33,559 nucleotides of DNA from Desulfobacteraceae bacterium (GTDB taxonomy: Bacteria; Desulfobacterota; Desulfobulbia; Desulfobulbales; Desulfobulbaceae): contig DSAE01000120.1 in NCBI GenBank assembly GCA_011372855.1, forward strand, positions 1 through 33,559, given 5' to 3'. Each line of letters starts with the position of its first letter. Positions within the stretch are counted from its first letter, which is position 1. The notes under the pieces were generated by a model. It saw only the letters and a list, made by a program, of their open reading frames with translations. It did no database searches and had not been told where the DNA came from. Positions 24,280 through 31,801 of this stretch are shown piece by piece. The position numbers were made by a program, and so were the translations under genes.

Positions 24280-24983
24280 CTGTTGACGGCAACTCACCCC
24301 TCGGCCCGGAGCTGACTGAAGCTCTGTGGCAGGCAAACCGCCGCTATTGTGAAGAGGAAGGTGGTTCGCACGGTCCCGACCACATTGACCGCGTCTACCG
24401 CACGGCCCTGGCCATCGGCAGGAAATTGCATGCCCGCCTGGACATTCTTGCGGCGGCAGCCCTGTTGCACGACATCGGTCGCCGTCATGAAACCGCGGGG
24501 CGGGGCAGTGTCTGTCATGCCCGCAAGGGAGCGGAAATGGCCGCGGAGATTCTTGTTGACCTTGGATTTTCCCCCGGGGATATCGAGGCCATCGTCCATT
24601 GCATCCGTTCCCACCGGTTCCGGGGCGGGGAGAGCCCGCAGACTCTGGAGGCTGAAATTCTGTTTGACGCCGACAAGCTGGACTGTATCGGCGCCATCGG
24701 CATCGGCCGGGCCTTTCTATTTGCCGGCCAGGTCGGGGCCAGACTGCATGACGCGGAAATCGACCATGCCCATACCCGCCCCTACTCGGCCGAAGACACC
24801 GCCTATCGGGAATTCCGGGTCAAGCTGAGCAGGGTCCGTGACCAGATGCATACCGGGCCTGGCCGCAGGCTGGCGGAACAGCGGCACGCGTTCATGGAAA
24901 CTTTCTTTGACGAACTGAACCGGGAAATATACGGTTCCGACAGTGAACGATGCGACCCACCCGACGGACGAAACCGATGCTGA
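24276..24983 (+). CDS. HD-domain phosphohydrolase
   Basis: A 235-residue metal-dependent phosphohydrolase of the HD superfamily. Metal-ligand motifs are in order: HGPDH (His36), LLHDIGRRHE (His65, Asp66), a histidine-rich IVHCIRSHRFRG segment, and a later acidic LFDADKLDCIGAIG with Asp133. This matches the small single-domain uncharacterised group, not the HD-GYP group. The substrate, perhaps a nucleotide or other phosphoester, is unknown. It overlaps the preceding gene by four bases and the following HAD gene by seven, so the two phosphatases are co-translated. Confidence 0.86.
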   Translation: MTVDGNSPLGPELTEALWQANRRYCEEEGGSHGPDHIDRVYRTALAIGRKLHARLDILAAAALLHDIGRRHETAGRGSVCHARKGAEMAAEILVDLGFSPGDIEAIVHCIRSHRFRGGESPQTLEAEILFDADKLDCIGAIGIGRAFLFAGQVGARLHDAEIDHAHTRPYSAEDTAYREFRVKLSRVRDQMHTGPGRRLAEQRHAFMETFFDELNREIYGSDSERCDPPDGRNRC

Positions 24984-25615
24984 AACTTGTCATCTTCGAC
25001 TGCGACGGTGTCCTGTTTGATTCCCGGGAAGCCAACCGCGCCTACTATAATCACCTGCTCGCCCGCTTCGGCTGCCCCCCGATGGACGAGGATGACCTCG
25101 ATTACGTGCATTCCCACAACGTCACCGATTCCATCGCCCACATCTTCCGCAACCAGCCCCTGATCAAAAGGGAGGCCGCCGACCGGTATCGGACCGAACT
25201 CGATTACGGTCCCTTCCTGCGCTACATGGTAATGGAGCCGGACCTGCTCGATTTTCTGCGCCTGATCAAGCCGAAATACCACACGGCCATCAGCACCAAC
25301 AGAACCACCACCATGCCGATGCTCCTTGACATCTTCCGCCTTCGACCGTGGTTCGACCAGGTGGTGACCGCCCTCGATGCGCCGCGGCCCAAGCCGGCGC
25401 CCGACGGCCTCTATATGATCCTGGACAATTTTCAGGTGGACGTCGACGAGGCCATTTATATCGGCGACAGCGAGGTTGATCGCGAACACACGAGGATCGT
25501 GGGGATGCGGCTCATCGCCTTCAAATCTCCCTCCCTCGAGGCCGAATACCACGTTGACAGCTTTACGGCCATTCCCCGGCTTGAACCATTCACCCGGACG
25601 AAAGAGGAGCGATGA
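24977..25615 (+). CDS. HAD-superfamily hydrolase, phosphoglycolate-phosphatase-like
   Basis: A 212-residue haloacid-dehalogenase-type phosphatase. Motif I is FDCDGVLFDS with Asp8 and Asp10; motif II is STNRTT; motif III the Lys of PRPKPAPDGL; motif IV YIGDSEVDREH. A helical cap of about 70 residues sits between motifs I and II, as in subclass I enzymes such as phosphoglycolate phosphatase. The substrate cannot be read from sequence. ATG 24977 was chosen because it starts exactly at the LKLVIFD strand; an upstream in-frame ATG at 24950 adds only basic residues within the HD gene. The stop overlaps the next ATG as ATGA. Confidence 0.87.
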   Translation: MLKLVIFDCDGVLFDSREANRAYYNHLLARFGCPPMDEDDLDYVHSHNVTDSIAHIFRNQPLIKREAADRYRTELDYGPFLRYMVMEPDLLDFLRLIKPKYHTAISTNRTTTMPMLLDIFRLRPWFDQVVTALDAPRPKPAPDGLYMILDNFQVDVDEAIYIGDSEVDREHTRIVGMRLIAFKSPSLEAEYHVDSFTAIPRLEPFTRTKEER

Positions 25616-26094
25616 TCCTGTTCATGGAACACGACATGCTGATGAGCGGACCCGACCGTGAAACCTGCGAACAGCATATTCGCCTGTTTTTCGATAAATC
25701 CCAGTTGGTCCACTATGACTCCATCGATTTCGACCGGGCCAACTCGGTCAATGGCACGGACGGGCGGTTTGAAGAGCTGTTGAGCAGCGCCATAGCCGGG
25801 AACCGCCAGGTGCTGTCCGACCTGCTCAACAAACTGCGGCAGGAAGGCTGCACCTCCCTTGACGACCTGCTGGTCATGCCGCAGGGATTCATGAGCAAGC
25901 TGCTGCACACCATGTGCCACCTGCTGGATGGTTTTTTCGGGGTGGACTCCCGCTTCTTCGACATCGATGAGATTTCCCACTGGCTGACGGAAAACCGGAA
26001 ACAGGAAATTGCCCGGTCCCCGGAGCAGTGCTGGCTTATCCGGGTACAGGGCCGCTCCGTCTATGGCCAGGGGTTTGAAGACAGGGAGGATTAA
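25612..26094 (+). CDS. Unknown protein, last gene of the secDF-linked run
   Basis: A 160-residue soluble, acidic protein I do not recognise. Its start overlaps the HAD gene stop as ATGA, so it is translated with that gene. The sequence shows alternating helices with conserved-looking features: FDKSQLVHYDSIDFDRANSV, a long helix ELLSSAIAGNRQVLSDLLNKLRQEG, and a C-terminal strand CWLIRVQGRSVYGQGFE. No signal peptide, membrane segment or metal motif is visible. Translational coupling and even codon use make it a real gene. A link to the HAD or HD phosphatase is possible but unproven. Confidence 0.65.
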   Translation: MILFMEHDMLMSGPDRETCEQHIRLFFDKSQLVHYDSIDFDRANSVNGTDGRFEELLSSAIAGNRQVLSDLLNKLRQEGCTSLDDLLVMPQGFMSKLLHTMCHLLDGFFGVDSRFFDIDEISHWLTENRKQEIARSPEQCWLIRVQGRSVYGQGFEDRED

Positions 26095-26135
26095 CCTGCC
26101 GGTTTGCTGCCGGTTTGTCGCTCATCCGGTCTTTT

Positions 26136-26165
26136 GATTCCTTCCATGAGCAGCATCATGGAATC
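26136..26165. other. Imperfect hairpin in the 26095-26407 gap
   Basis: GATTCC (26136-26141) and GGAATC (26160-26165) enclose ATGA/TCAT, giving a 10-bp stem with a four-base bulge and a six-base loop. No T-run follows, so it is not a normal terminator. The 313-base gap also holds a tandem CTGCCGGTTTG repeat just after 26095 and a promoter candidate near 26310. I see no gene in it on either strand. Confidence 0.35.
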
Positions 26166-26298
26166 GCCGATTTCCGCCACCGCGGTCAGGGCGGCCGGTA
26201 TCCGGAATGAGGAAGATGCTCACCCACCCGTTCTCCGATCGTCATGAACCGGCCGCCATTCCGGCTGCCTCCGGGCGCTGCCCTTGCAAAAAAGCTTC

Positions 26299-26327
26299 TT
26301 GTTGGAACTATTCGAATACTATACAAT
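26299..26327 (+). promoter_or_regulatory. Possible promoter for the E2-like gene
   Basis: TTGTTG (26299-26304, 3 of 6) and TACAAT (26322-26327, 5 of 6) with a 17-base spacer, in an AT-rich stretch unlike its surroundings. An overlapping TATACA gives an alternative -10. Confidence 0.42.
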
Positions 26328-26407
26328 AAGTGACCAGGGAGGCTGTCAGCCGGCCGGCCGTCCGGATCCTGTTTCGCCGTTTTCATCATTCACTGTGCAG
26401 GTTTACC

Positions 26408-29335
26408 ATGTCCGTTGACGTGCAGCAGCTTCAATCCGATTTCGCGCGGGTCAAAAAAATCCTCGCCTTGTATCCCGGCAGTATCACCCTCCTGCAAACC
26501 CGGGGAGATCCGCCCGAGAGCTATGACATTGAATACAATGTCAAGGGCTACAGGGCAAATCCGGATGGAACCGCTTCTCCCGCGGACAGGCATCTGATCC
26601 GCATATCCCTTCCCTTCGGCTACCCCCATTCTGCCCCGATCGTCAAACCCCTTACCCCGGTTTTTCATCCCGACATGGACCCCGATGCTGTCCGGATAGC
26701 CGACTTCTGGGAAAAACATCAATCCCTGCCCGAACTGATCGTTCATATCGGTCAAATGATCTGCGGGGCCCGGTGCAGCACCCGGGAACCGCTCAACCAG
26801 CGGGCTTTCGACTGGTATGAGGAACACAAGTCACTGCTGCCCTTTGCGGAGCTTGCCCCACGGAAAAATGAAACGGATGACGATGGAGCCTGGCCCGGGG
26901 GAGGCGCAACGGCGAGCGGCGACAACCGCTTCACGGGCATTGATCGCGCCGGGAAACAGACCCCGGGCGACGCGGAGACCGGACCGAAATCCCCTGTAGA
27001 ACTGCCGGGCGACGATTTCCCCTTTGCACTGGAACTGGAAAGCAAGGGCGGGGCCGGGGCCGGGCAGGGACTTGAGGATTGGACCGCTATTCAGGAAAGC
27101 GGGGATTTTCCCTTCGAGGACGAGGGCTCAGGTAATACGGTCCGGACCGGCGCTTTCCCGGAAGAGCCGCCGGCCGAAATGGAGGATATTTTCGACATCG
27201 CCTTTGAGCCTTCCGCTGACGAGGCGGCTCCGCCGGGCTCGGATATGCCTGGCGAAGGCGGCGCAACGGATCTGAACGGGCCTGCCGGTTTCCGGGAAGG
27301 GTCCGGGTCATCCGGCCGCTCCGGGGCCGATGACCGGCTGGAACCGGAAGAGGAAATCATTGCCCTTGACCTCGATAGCGATGAATCGCTGCGGCCTGCC
27401 GGATCAGGGCGGGCCGGCAGACAAAAGAAGGCCGGGACAGAGGACAGACTCGGCCTGGAGGGACTCTCCCTGGAACTGGACGAGGACCCCTCGCGGAGAT
27501 ATGGCGGACCCGCCCGATCGATCGCTCCTCTCATCGAGCAGAAAGAAATTTTTACCGCCAAAAAGGTGCTGGCCGAACTCGAAGAGCCGGAAACGGTCGC
27601 CGATCTGGAAGAATACCGGCAAACCATTGCCGACGCGATCAGCAGGGCCGATGAACTGTATAAAAAGGCCGATCAACATAAACAAAACGGCGAACTGGAA
27701 AAAGCCGGCATCATGCTCGACCTGGTCGCCAATATCGCCATTGACTATCCCGGCCTGGAGTTTGCCCGCAACCGGATCCGGGAATCCCTCATGGCCCTGG
27801 GACAGAAAAAACCGCCCCCGCCTCCCGCGGAGAAAAAAGAACCGGCTGCCGAGGGCAAGGACCGGAAAACCACGGAGGAAACAGCCCCGGTGAGAAAGCC
27901 TCGCCGGCAGACCAGGGTCAAACTGCCGTTGAAACTGATCGCCGCCGTCCTTGTCGCAGCCGTTTGTTTCGTCGGCGGCGCCCTGCTGTTCAAAAACGAT
28001 TCGGAAAACATCCGGCTGGCACAACAGGAATTCGAAAACGGCCGCCGGCTCATCCAGGACAAGGATTTCCAGCCTGCCCGGCAGGCGTTGGACAGTGCCC
28101 GGAGCGCACTGGACAACATTCTCCTTCTGCACCCCTCCGCAAAACACGACCTGCGGACGGAGATCGACACCATCCTCAACTCCCCTGCATACAAGGAGGG
28201 CCTGCGGGGAAGGGTCCTGTACGATGGCCGCTATATCAGTATCGAAACGGCCAGGGCCATTGATCAATTCAAGCTGCTGACCGAAGCCGCGGAAACCTCT
28301 CGGCAGGAGGGACAACTGGACCGGGCGGTCGAATCCTACGAACAAAGCCTTGTCCATCTTGAACCGGCCGGTTTGCAGGAGCGTGAGCAGGAGATCCGGC
28401 AGACCATCACTGCCCTGCGGCTGCAGCAGAGCCTCAACCTGGCCGCTGAAGCGGAAAAAAGCGGGGCATGGGAACAGGCTGCCGCTGCCTACCGGCAAGC
28501 CCTGGAACTCCCCGGCGCCTTCCCCTCACTGGAGAACCGTGAACAGGTCGAGCTGCAACTGGCAACCGTTTCCTTCCGGCGGGAACTGGACGCCGGCAAA
28601 CGCGCTTACAACGCCTCGGATTGGCAGGAATCCATGACCGCCCTGGAACGGGCGCAGCACATTCTCTCCGCCCAGCCGACCATCGCCGAAAGCCGGGAAG
28701 CGGCTGAACTGGCCAAAATGCTGATCAACTCCCGGCTGTTCCACCAGTTGGCGATCGCCAGAACGGCCTTTGAACTGCAGCAATGGGATCGGGCGGTGAC
28801 CGAGTATGCGAAAGCGGTTGCCCTGATTGACGAAAACGCCGCCATGCTGGGAAATGAGGAGGCCGCCGACAGTAAAAGGAAAATAGAACGAACCACCCTG
28901 ATGACCCGCATTGCCGGGGAGCAGCAACGGCTCGACAACACCCTGGAGCTTGGCGACCTGGAGGTGGCAGTGGCGCAATACCGGGTCATTGCCCGTCTCA
29001 TCGAGGAGAGTCCCTTCCGGGATGACGAAATCCTCGGCAAAACCCTTGAACATACCCGCCATCGGACCAACGACCTGGAAAAAGAACTGCTGATCAACCG
29101 GAGGATCGACTGGCTCACGCAGAATGCCGAGCGGATCTTCAGGGAGCATTATCCGTCGGCGAAACTGTCGGAACTGTCGAATCCGAACGTCTCCTTCATC
29201 AGGCGGGAGGGCAACATCATGATCTTTGCCATGAGTTGTACGGAAAGGCGCCAGGGAAGGGTGTTCCGGCTGGAACTCAACTACCGGTACGACCTGGACA
29301 CCGACACCTGGAACATCTACTCGGGAAAATTATGA
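26408..29335 (+). CDS. Membrane protein with cysteine-less E2/UBC-like domain and TPR-like repeats
   Basis: A 975-residue protein of unknown role. Residues about 5-120 resemble a ubiquitin-conjugating (E2) fold: YDIEYNVKGYR, ISLPFGYPHSAP (E2 pattern F-P-x-x-Y-P-x-x-P), TPVFHPDMD (E2 H-P-N), then RIADFWEKHQSLPELIVHIGQMI, matching the W-x-x-x-x-S-L-x-x-L-L-x-x-I helix. The residue ten after the HPD histidine, where E2 enzymes have catalytic Cys, is Ile97, so the domain should be inactive, like UEV proteins. Residues 150-370 are acidic and low in complexity. KPRRQTRVK precedes one membrane helix (about 507-527), suggesting N-inside topology. Residues 530-890 hold TPR-like helices (QLDRAVESYEQSL, AWEQAAAAYRQAL, QWDRAVTEYAKAV). 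A small beta-rich domain ends the chain. ATG 26408 starts at the domain edge. No E1, JAB or Ubl gene is nearby. Confidence 0.8.
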   Translation: MSVDVQQLQSDFARVKKILALYPGSITLLQTRGDPPESYDIEYNVKGYRANPDGTASPADRHLIRISLPFGYPHSAPIVKPLTPVFHPDMDPDAVRIADFWEKHQSLPELIVHIGQMICGARCSTREPLNQRAFDWYEEHKSLLPFAELAPRKNETDDDGAWPGGGATASGDNRFTGIDRAGKQTPGDAETGPKSPVELPGDDFPFALELESKGGAGAGQGLEDWTAIQESGDFPFEDEGSGNTVRTGAFPEEPPAEMEDIFDIAFEPSADEAAPPGSDMPGEGGATDLNGPAGFREGSGSSGRSGADDRLEPEEEIIALDLDSDESLRPAGSGRAGRQKKAGTEDRLGLEGLSLELDEDPSRRYGGPARSIAPLIEQKEIFTAKKVLAELEEPETVADLEEYRQTIADAISRADELYKKADQHKQNGELEKAGIMLDLVANIAIDYPGLEFARNRIRESLMALGQKKPPPPPAEKKEPAAEGKDRKTTEETAPVRKPRRQTRVKLPLKLIAAVLVAAVCFVGGALLFKNDSENIRLAQQEFENGRRLIQDKDFQPARQALDSARSALDNILLLHPSAKHDLRTEIDTILNSPAYKEGLRGRVLYDGRYISIETARAIDQFKLLTEAAETSRQEGQLDRAVESYEQSLVHLEPAGLQEREQEIRQTITALRLQQSLNLAAEAEKSGAWEQAAAAYRQALELPGAFPSLENREQVELQLATVSFRRELDAGKRAYNASDWQESMTALERAQHILSAQPTIAESREAAELAKMLINSRLFHQLAIARTAFELQQWDRAVTEYAKAVALIDENAAMLGNEEAADSKRKIERTTLMTRIAGEQQRLDNTLELGDLEVAVAQYRVIARLIEESPFRDDEILGKTLEHTRHRTNDLEKELLINRRIDWLTQNAERIFREHYPSAKLSELSNPNVSFIRREGNIMIFAMSCTERRQGRVFRLELNYRYDLDTDTWNIYSGKL

Positions 29336-29574
29336 TGGTGATGATGGTGGTGGTGGTGGTCGTTGCCCGGTTTTCCGCCTGATTTGCGCAGAGCTGCTTC
29401 CAGTGCCGCGTCCGCCTCCCGCAGTGAGGCGTCGGCCTGCTCCAGCAGTTCCGCAATCTCCCCGCGCCCCGCGGCGCGCATCAGTTCCGCCCATTTGGCG
29501 AATTCCCGCCCGTGGTCCCGGTTGTGTTCCAGCCAATGCGGAAGAAGGACCCGCAGCTTATCCACGTCGTTCAT
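29317..29574 (-). CDS. Small protein with nine-histidine tail, likely nickel-binding
   Basis: An 85-residue protein: a helical N-terminal part (LRVLLPHWLEHNRDHGREFAKWAELM, then ELLEQADASLREADAALEAALRK) and a C-terminal tail GND followed by nine consecutive His and NFPE. His also appears at PHW and EHNRDHG. Such tails store or deliver nickel or zinc in chaperones such as CooJ, HypB and SlyD. The gene follows cooT by 23 bases, and CooT is a nickel-binding protein, so a nickel role is the best guess. I recall similar small helical, His-tailed proteins in other deltaproteobacteria but cannot name a family securely. Its 3' end overlaps the convergent E2-like gene by 19 bases. Confidence 0.76.
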   Translation of the reverse strand: MNDVDKLRVLLPHWLEHNRDHGREFAKWAELMRAAGRGEIAELLEQADASLREADAALEAALRKSGGKPGNDHHHHHHHHHNFPE

Positions 29575-29597
29575 AACAGCTTCCCTGTTTTTTTGGA

Positions 29598-29795
29598 TCA
29601 GGACCCGTCCCTGGCCAGGATCACCCTGCCGCCGAGAAAATCGATACGGGAAATGACGAAGTGGGGCAGGGTTTTCGGTTCTTCAAAAAAGGCCGACAGG
29701 ACGACTCCCTCCGGCGTAACTGCCAGGCCGGTTACATTCTCCATCACCTTTTCCTGCTTTCCTTTCTCCTCGACAAAAACACTGATCTGACACAT
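29598..29795 (-). CDS. cooT: CooT-family nickel-binding protein
   Basis: A 65-residue protein starting MCQISVFVEEKGKQEKVMENV and ending ISRIDFLGGRVILARDGS, the CooT family layout of a small beta barrel. In Rhodospirillum rubrum CooT is a dimer that binds one nickel through Cys2 and supports maturation of CO dehydrogenase; Cys2 is present here. No CO dehydrogenase or CooC gene lies in the window, so the client enzyme could be another nickel protein such as a hydrogenase or CODH elsewhere. It lies 13 bases after kdsD and 23 bases before the His-rich gene. Confidence 0.87.
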   Translation of the reverse strand: MCQISVFVEEKGKQEKVMENVTGLAVTPEGVVLSAFFEEPKTLPHFVISRIDFLGGRVILARDGS

Positions 29796-29808
29796 GGCCG
29801 TTCCGAAT

Positions 29809-30780
29809 CTAGATTAAAAACCTGAACTCTCCCTTGCCCAGCAGATCGTGCAGATGGAGAATCCCTTCCAGTTTCCCGTCCTTGCCCACCACCGGCAGGA
29901 CAGTGATTTCATGGCGCTGCATGATGCTCAGGGCGTCGGCGGCCAGCAGATCCCCGAGGATGCTCACCGGGTCAGCGGTCATGACCCTGCCCAACTCCAG
30001 ACCCTGAATATCCCTGTTCTGGATGATCATCCGCCGCAGGTCGCCGTCGGTGATGATCCCCCTGAGCATGTGGTCTGCCGCGGCTATGAGAACAGCGCCG
30101 AGACTCTTTGCGTTCAACTCGGCAATCGCCTCGGCGACCGATGCGCTCTCAACAACGACGGGGATCTTGTCCCCGCGCAGCATCACTTCCCGGACCGCGA
30201 CCTTGAGCCGCTCCCCGAGACTGCCGCCGGGATGGTTGCGCCGGAAATCCTCGGCCCTGAACTCCTTCCTTTTCAACAGCGATATCGCCAGGGCGTCGCC
30301 CAGGGCGAGGGTGGCGGTTGTGCTGGAGGTCGGCGCCAATCCGAGGGGGCAGGCCTCCCGGGGAACCCTGACGTTCAGGAACACATCGGCAAACCCGGCG
30401 AGGGTGGAATGGGGATTGCCCGACATGGCGATAATCCGAACCGCCCTGCCGCGCAGGCTGGCCAGCAGGGCATTGAGTTCCGTTGTTTCGCCCGAATAGG
30501 ATATGGCCAGGATAACATCGGAAGAGGAAACCATGCCGAGGTCCCCGTGCATGGCCTCGACAGGATGGAGAAAGAAGGACGGCGTTCCCGTTGAATTCAG
30601 GGTGGCGGATATCTTCTGGCCGATGATGCCCGATTTGCCAATGCCGGTTATGACCAGCCGGCTCGGACAATCCATGATCATGGCGACCGCCTGTTCAAAC
30701 TCCTCGCCCAGGCGCTCCTTGACCGCTTTGAGTCCCTCAATCTCCACGTTGAACACTTCTTTCGCCGATTCTACACTCAT
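29809..30780 (-). CDS. kdsD: D-arabinose 5-phosphate isomerase (KdsD/KpsF/GutQ)
   Basis: Interconverts ribulose 5-phosphate and arabinose 5-phosphate, the precursor of Kdo in lipopolysaccharide. The 323-residue protein has an N-terminal SIS sugar-isomerase domain (RLVITGIGKSGIIGQKISATLNSTG, then HGDLGMVSSSDVILAISYSGETTE and LGLAPTSSTTATLALGDALA) and two C-terminal CBS domains (about residues 200-320). These include the catalytic lysine, glutamate and histidine regions. GGAGGAGG precedes the ATG, which overlaps the upstream oxidoreductase stop as ATGA. Presence of Kdo synthesis agrees with BamD and SecDF in showing a Gram-negative envelope. Confidence 0.94.
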   Translation of the reverse strand: MSVESAKEVFNVEIEGLKAVKERLGEEFEQAVAMIMDCPSRLVITGIGKSGIIGQKISATLNSTGTPSFFLHPVEAMHGDLGMVSSSDVILAISYSGETTELNALLASLRGRAVRIIAMSGNPHSTLAGFADVFLNVRVPREACPLGLAPTSSTTATLALGDALAISLLKRKEFRAEDFRRNHPGGSLGERLKVAVREVMLRGDKIPVVVESASVAEAIAELNAKSLGAVLIAAADHMLRGIITDGDLRRMIIQNRDIQGLELGRVMTADPVSILGDLLAADALSIMQRHEITVLPVVGKDGKLEGILHLHDLLGKGEFRFLI

Positions 30781-31796
30781 TCCTCCTCCCCGAGGTTGAT
30801 AACAATTCTGCCCATGAGCTTGCCTTGAAGCATCCTGTCAATATAGGCATCAACTTCCTGAAGAGCAACGGTCCGGCACATTTCACCAAGGGCTGGAAGG
30901 CGCCATTCACCGGTCAGGCGTTGCCAGATCGCCTCTCTCCTGGCCAGGGGGCAGCGGGCGGAATCTATGCCCTGCAGCCTGACGCCCCGCAGAATAAAGG
31001 GATAGACATTGAGGGGCAGGCTGCCGGAAGAAGCGTTGCCGCAGCAGGTTACCGTGCCGTCATACCGGGTTGCCTTGATGGCGGTGGCGAGTATGTCACC
31101 CCCCACCGTATCAACGACCCCGGCCCATCTTTCCCTGAGCAGCATGCGGTCCTCGCCGATCACCGCCTGCTCACGGCTGAGAAAAGCCGCCGCTCCGAGT
31201 TTTCTGAGAAAGGGATGGGCCTGGACCTTGCCGGTAACCGCGGTGACGGTGAATCCGCACTGCTTGAGCAGGGCCACCGCAAAGGAGCCGACGCCGCCAG
31301 TGGCCCCCGTTACCAGGACCGGTCCGGCCCCCGGCCCGACGCCCGCTGCCTGCAGGGCGGTCACCGACTGGGCCGCCGTGAAGCCGGCGGTGCCGATCTG
31401 CATGCACTGCTCGGCAGTCAGTCCGGGCGGACGGCGAAGGACCCAGGTCGCCGGCACCCGGATATACTGTCCGAACCCCCCGGGAGTGTTCATCCCCAGA
31501 TCAAAGCCGCTGACAATGACTTCATCCCCGGATTGGAAAGAGTCGGTTGCGCTCCAGACCACGATGCCGGCTGCATCGATTCCCGGGGTATGAGGATATT
31601 TTCTGGTCACGCCCCGATTGCCCGAGGCCGACAGCGCGTCCTTGTAGTTCAGCGAGGAGTAGCGGACCCGAACCAGGACATCGCCGGGAGGCAGTTCGCC
31701 GGTCATTTTCCGCTCAATCTTCCTGGTATAACAGCCCGGTTCGCTCTCGCGGACCACCAGGCTGCGGAAGGAAATCGAATTCCCGGTGTGATCCAT
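30777..31796 (-). CDS. MDR-family quinone oxidoreductase, YhdH/AcuI type
   Basis: A 339-residue medium-chain dehydrogenase/reductase of the YhdH/AcuI group, NADPH-dependent acrylyl-CoA reductases or quinone oxidoreductases without structural zinc. Blocks seen: VRVRYSSLNYKDALSASGN, TPGIDAAGIVV, FDLGMNTPGGFGQYIRVPATWVLRRP, QIGTAGFTAAQSVTAL, the Rossmann motif VTGATGGVGSFAVALLKQCG, and GRIVINLG at the end. ATG 31796, five bases after the birA stop, gives the family's length and starts just before the first strand; an in-frame extension to 31943 would overlap birA. The 3' end overlaps kdsD. Substrate is inferred. Confidence 0.88.
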   Translation of the reverse strand: MDHTGNSISFRSLVVRESEPGCYTRKIERKMTGELPPGDVLVRVRYSSLNYKDALSASGNRGVTRKYPHTPGIDAAGIVVWSATDSFQSGDEVIVSGFDLGMNTPGGFGQYIRVPATWVLRRPPGLTAEQCMQIGTAGFTAAQSVTALQAAGVGPGAGPVLVTGATGGVGSFAVALLKQCGFTVTAVTGKVQAHPFLRKLGAAAFLSREQAVIGEDRMLLRERWAGVVDTVGGDILATAIKATRYDGTVTCCGNASSGSLPLNVYPFILRGVRLQGIDSARCPLARREAIWQRLTGEWRLPALGEMCRTVALQEVDAYIDRMLQGKLMGRIVINLGEEE

Positions 31797-31801
31797 ACTA
31801 T

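Noticed and set aside
22420-24336. Long 638-codon frame on the minus strand opposite secDF and the YkgJ gene
   Set aside because: It mirrors clearly assigned genes on the plus strand, has a repetitive Gln/Gly/Asp-rich translation typical of antisense frames in GC-rich DNA and crosses a gene boundary.
26186-26389. 67-codon minus-strand frame in the gap before the E2-like gene
   Set aside because: No ribosome-binding site, no family resemblance, and it covers the promoter candidate of the neighbouring gene.
29330-29365. ATG/GTG tandem triplets resembling a microsatellite or engineered His tag
   Set aside because: It is the natural coding sequence for the His tail of an 85-residue protein; mixed CAC/CAT codons and flanking homologous-looking sequence argue against an artefact.
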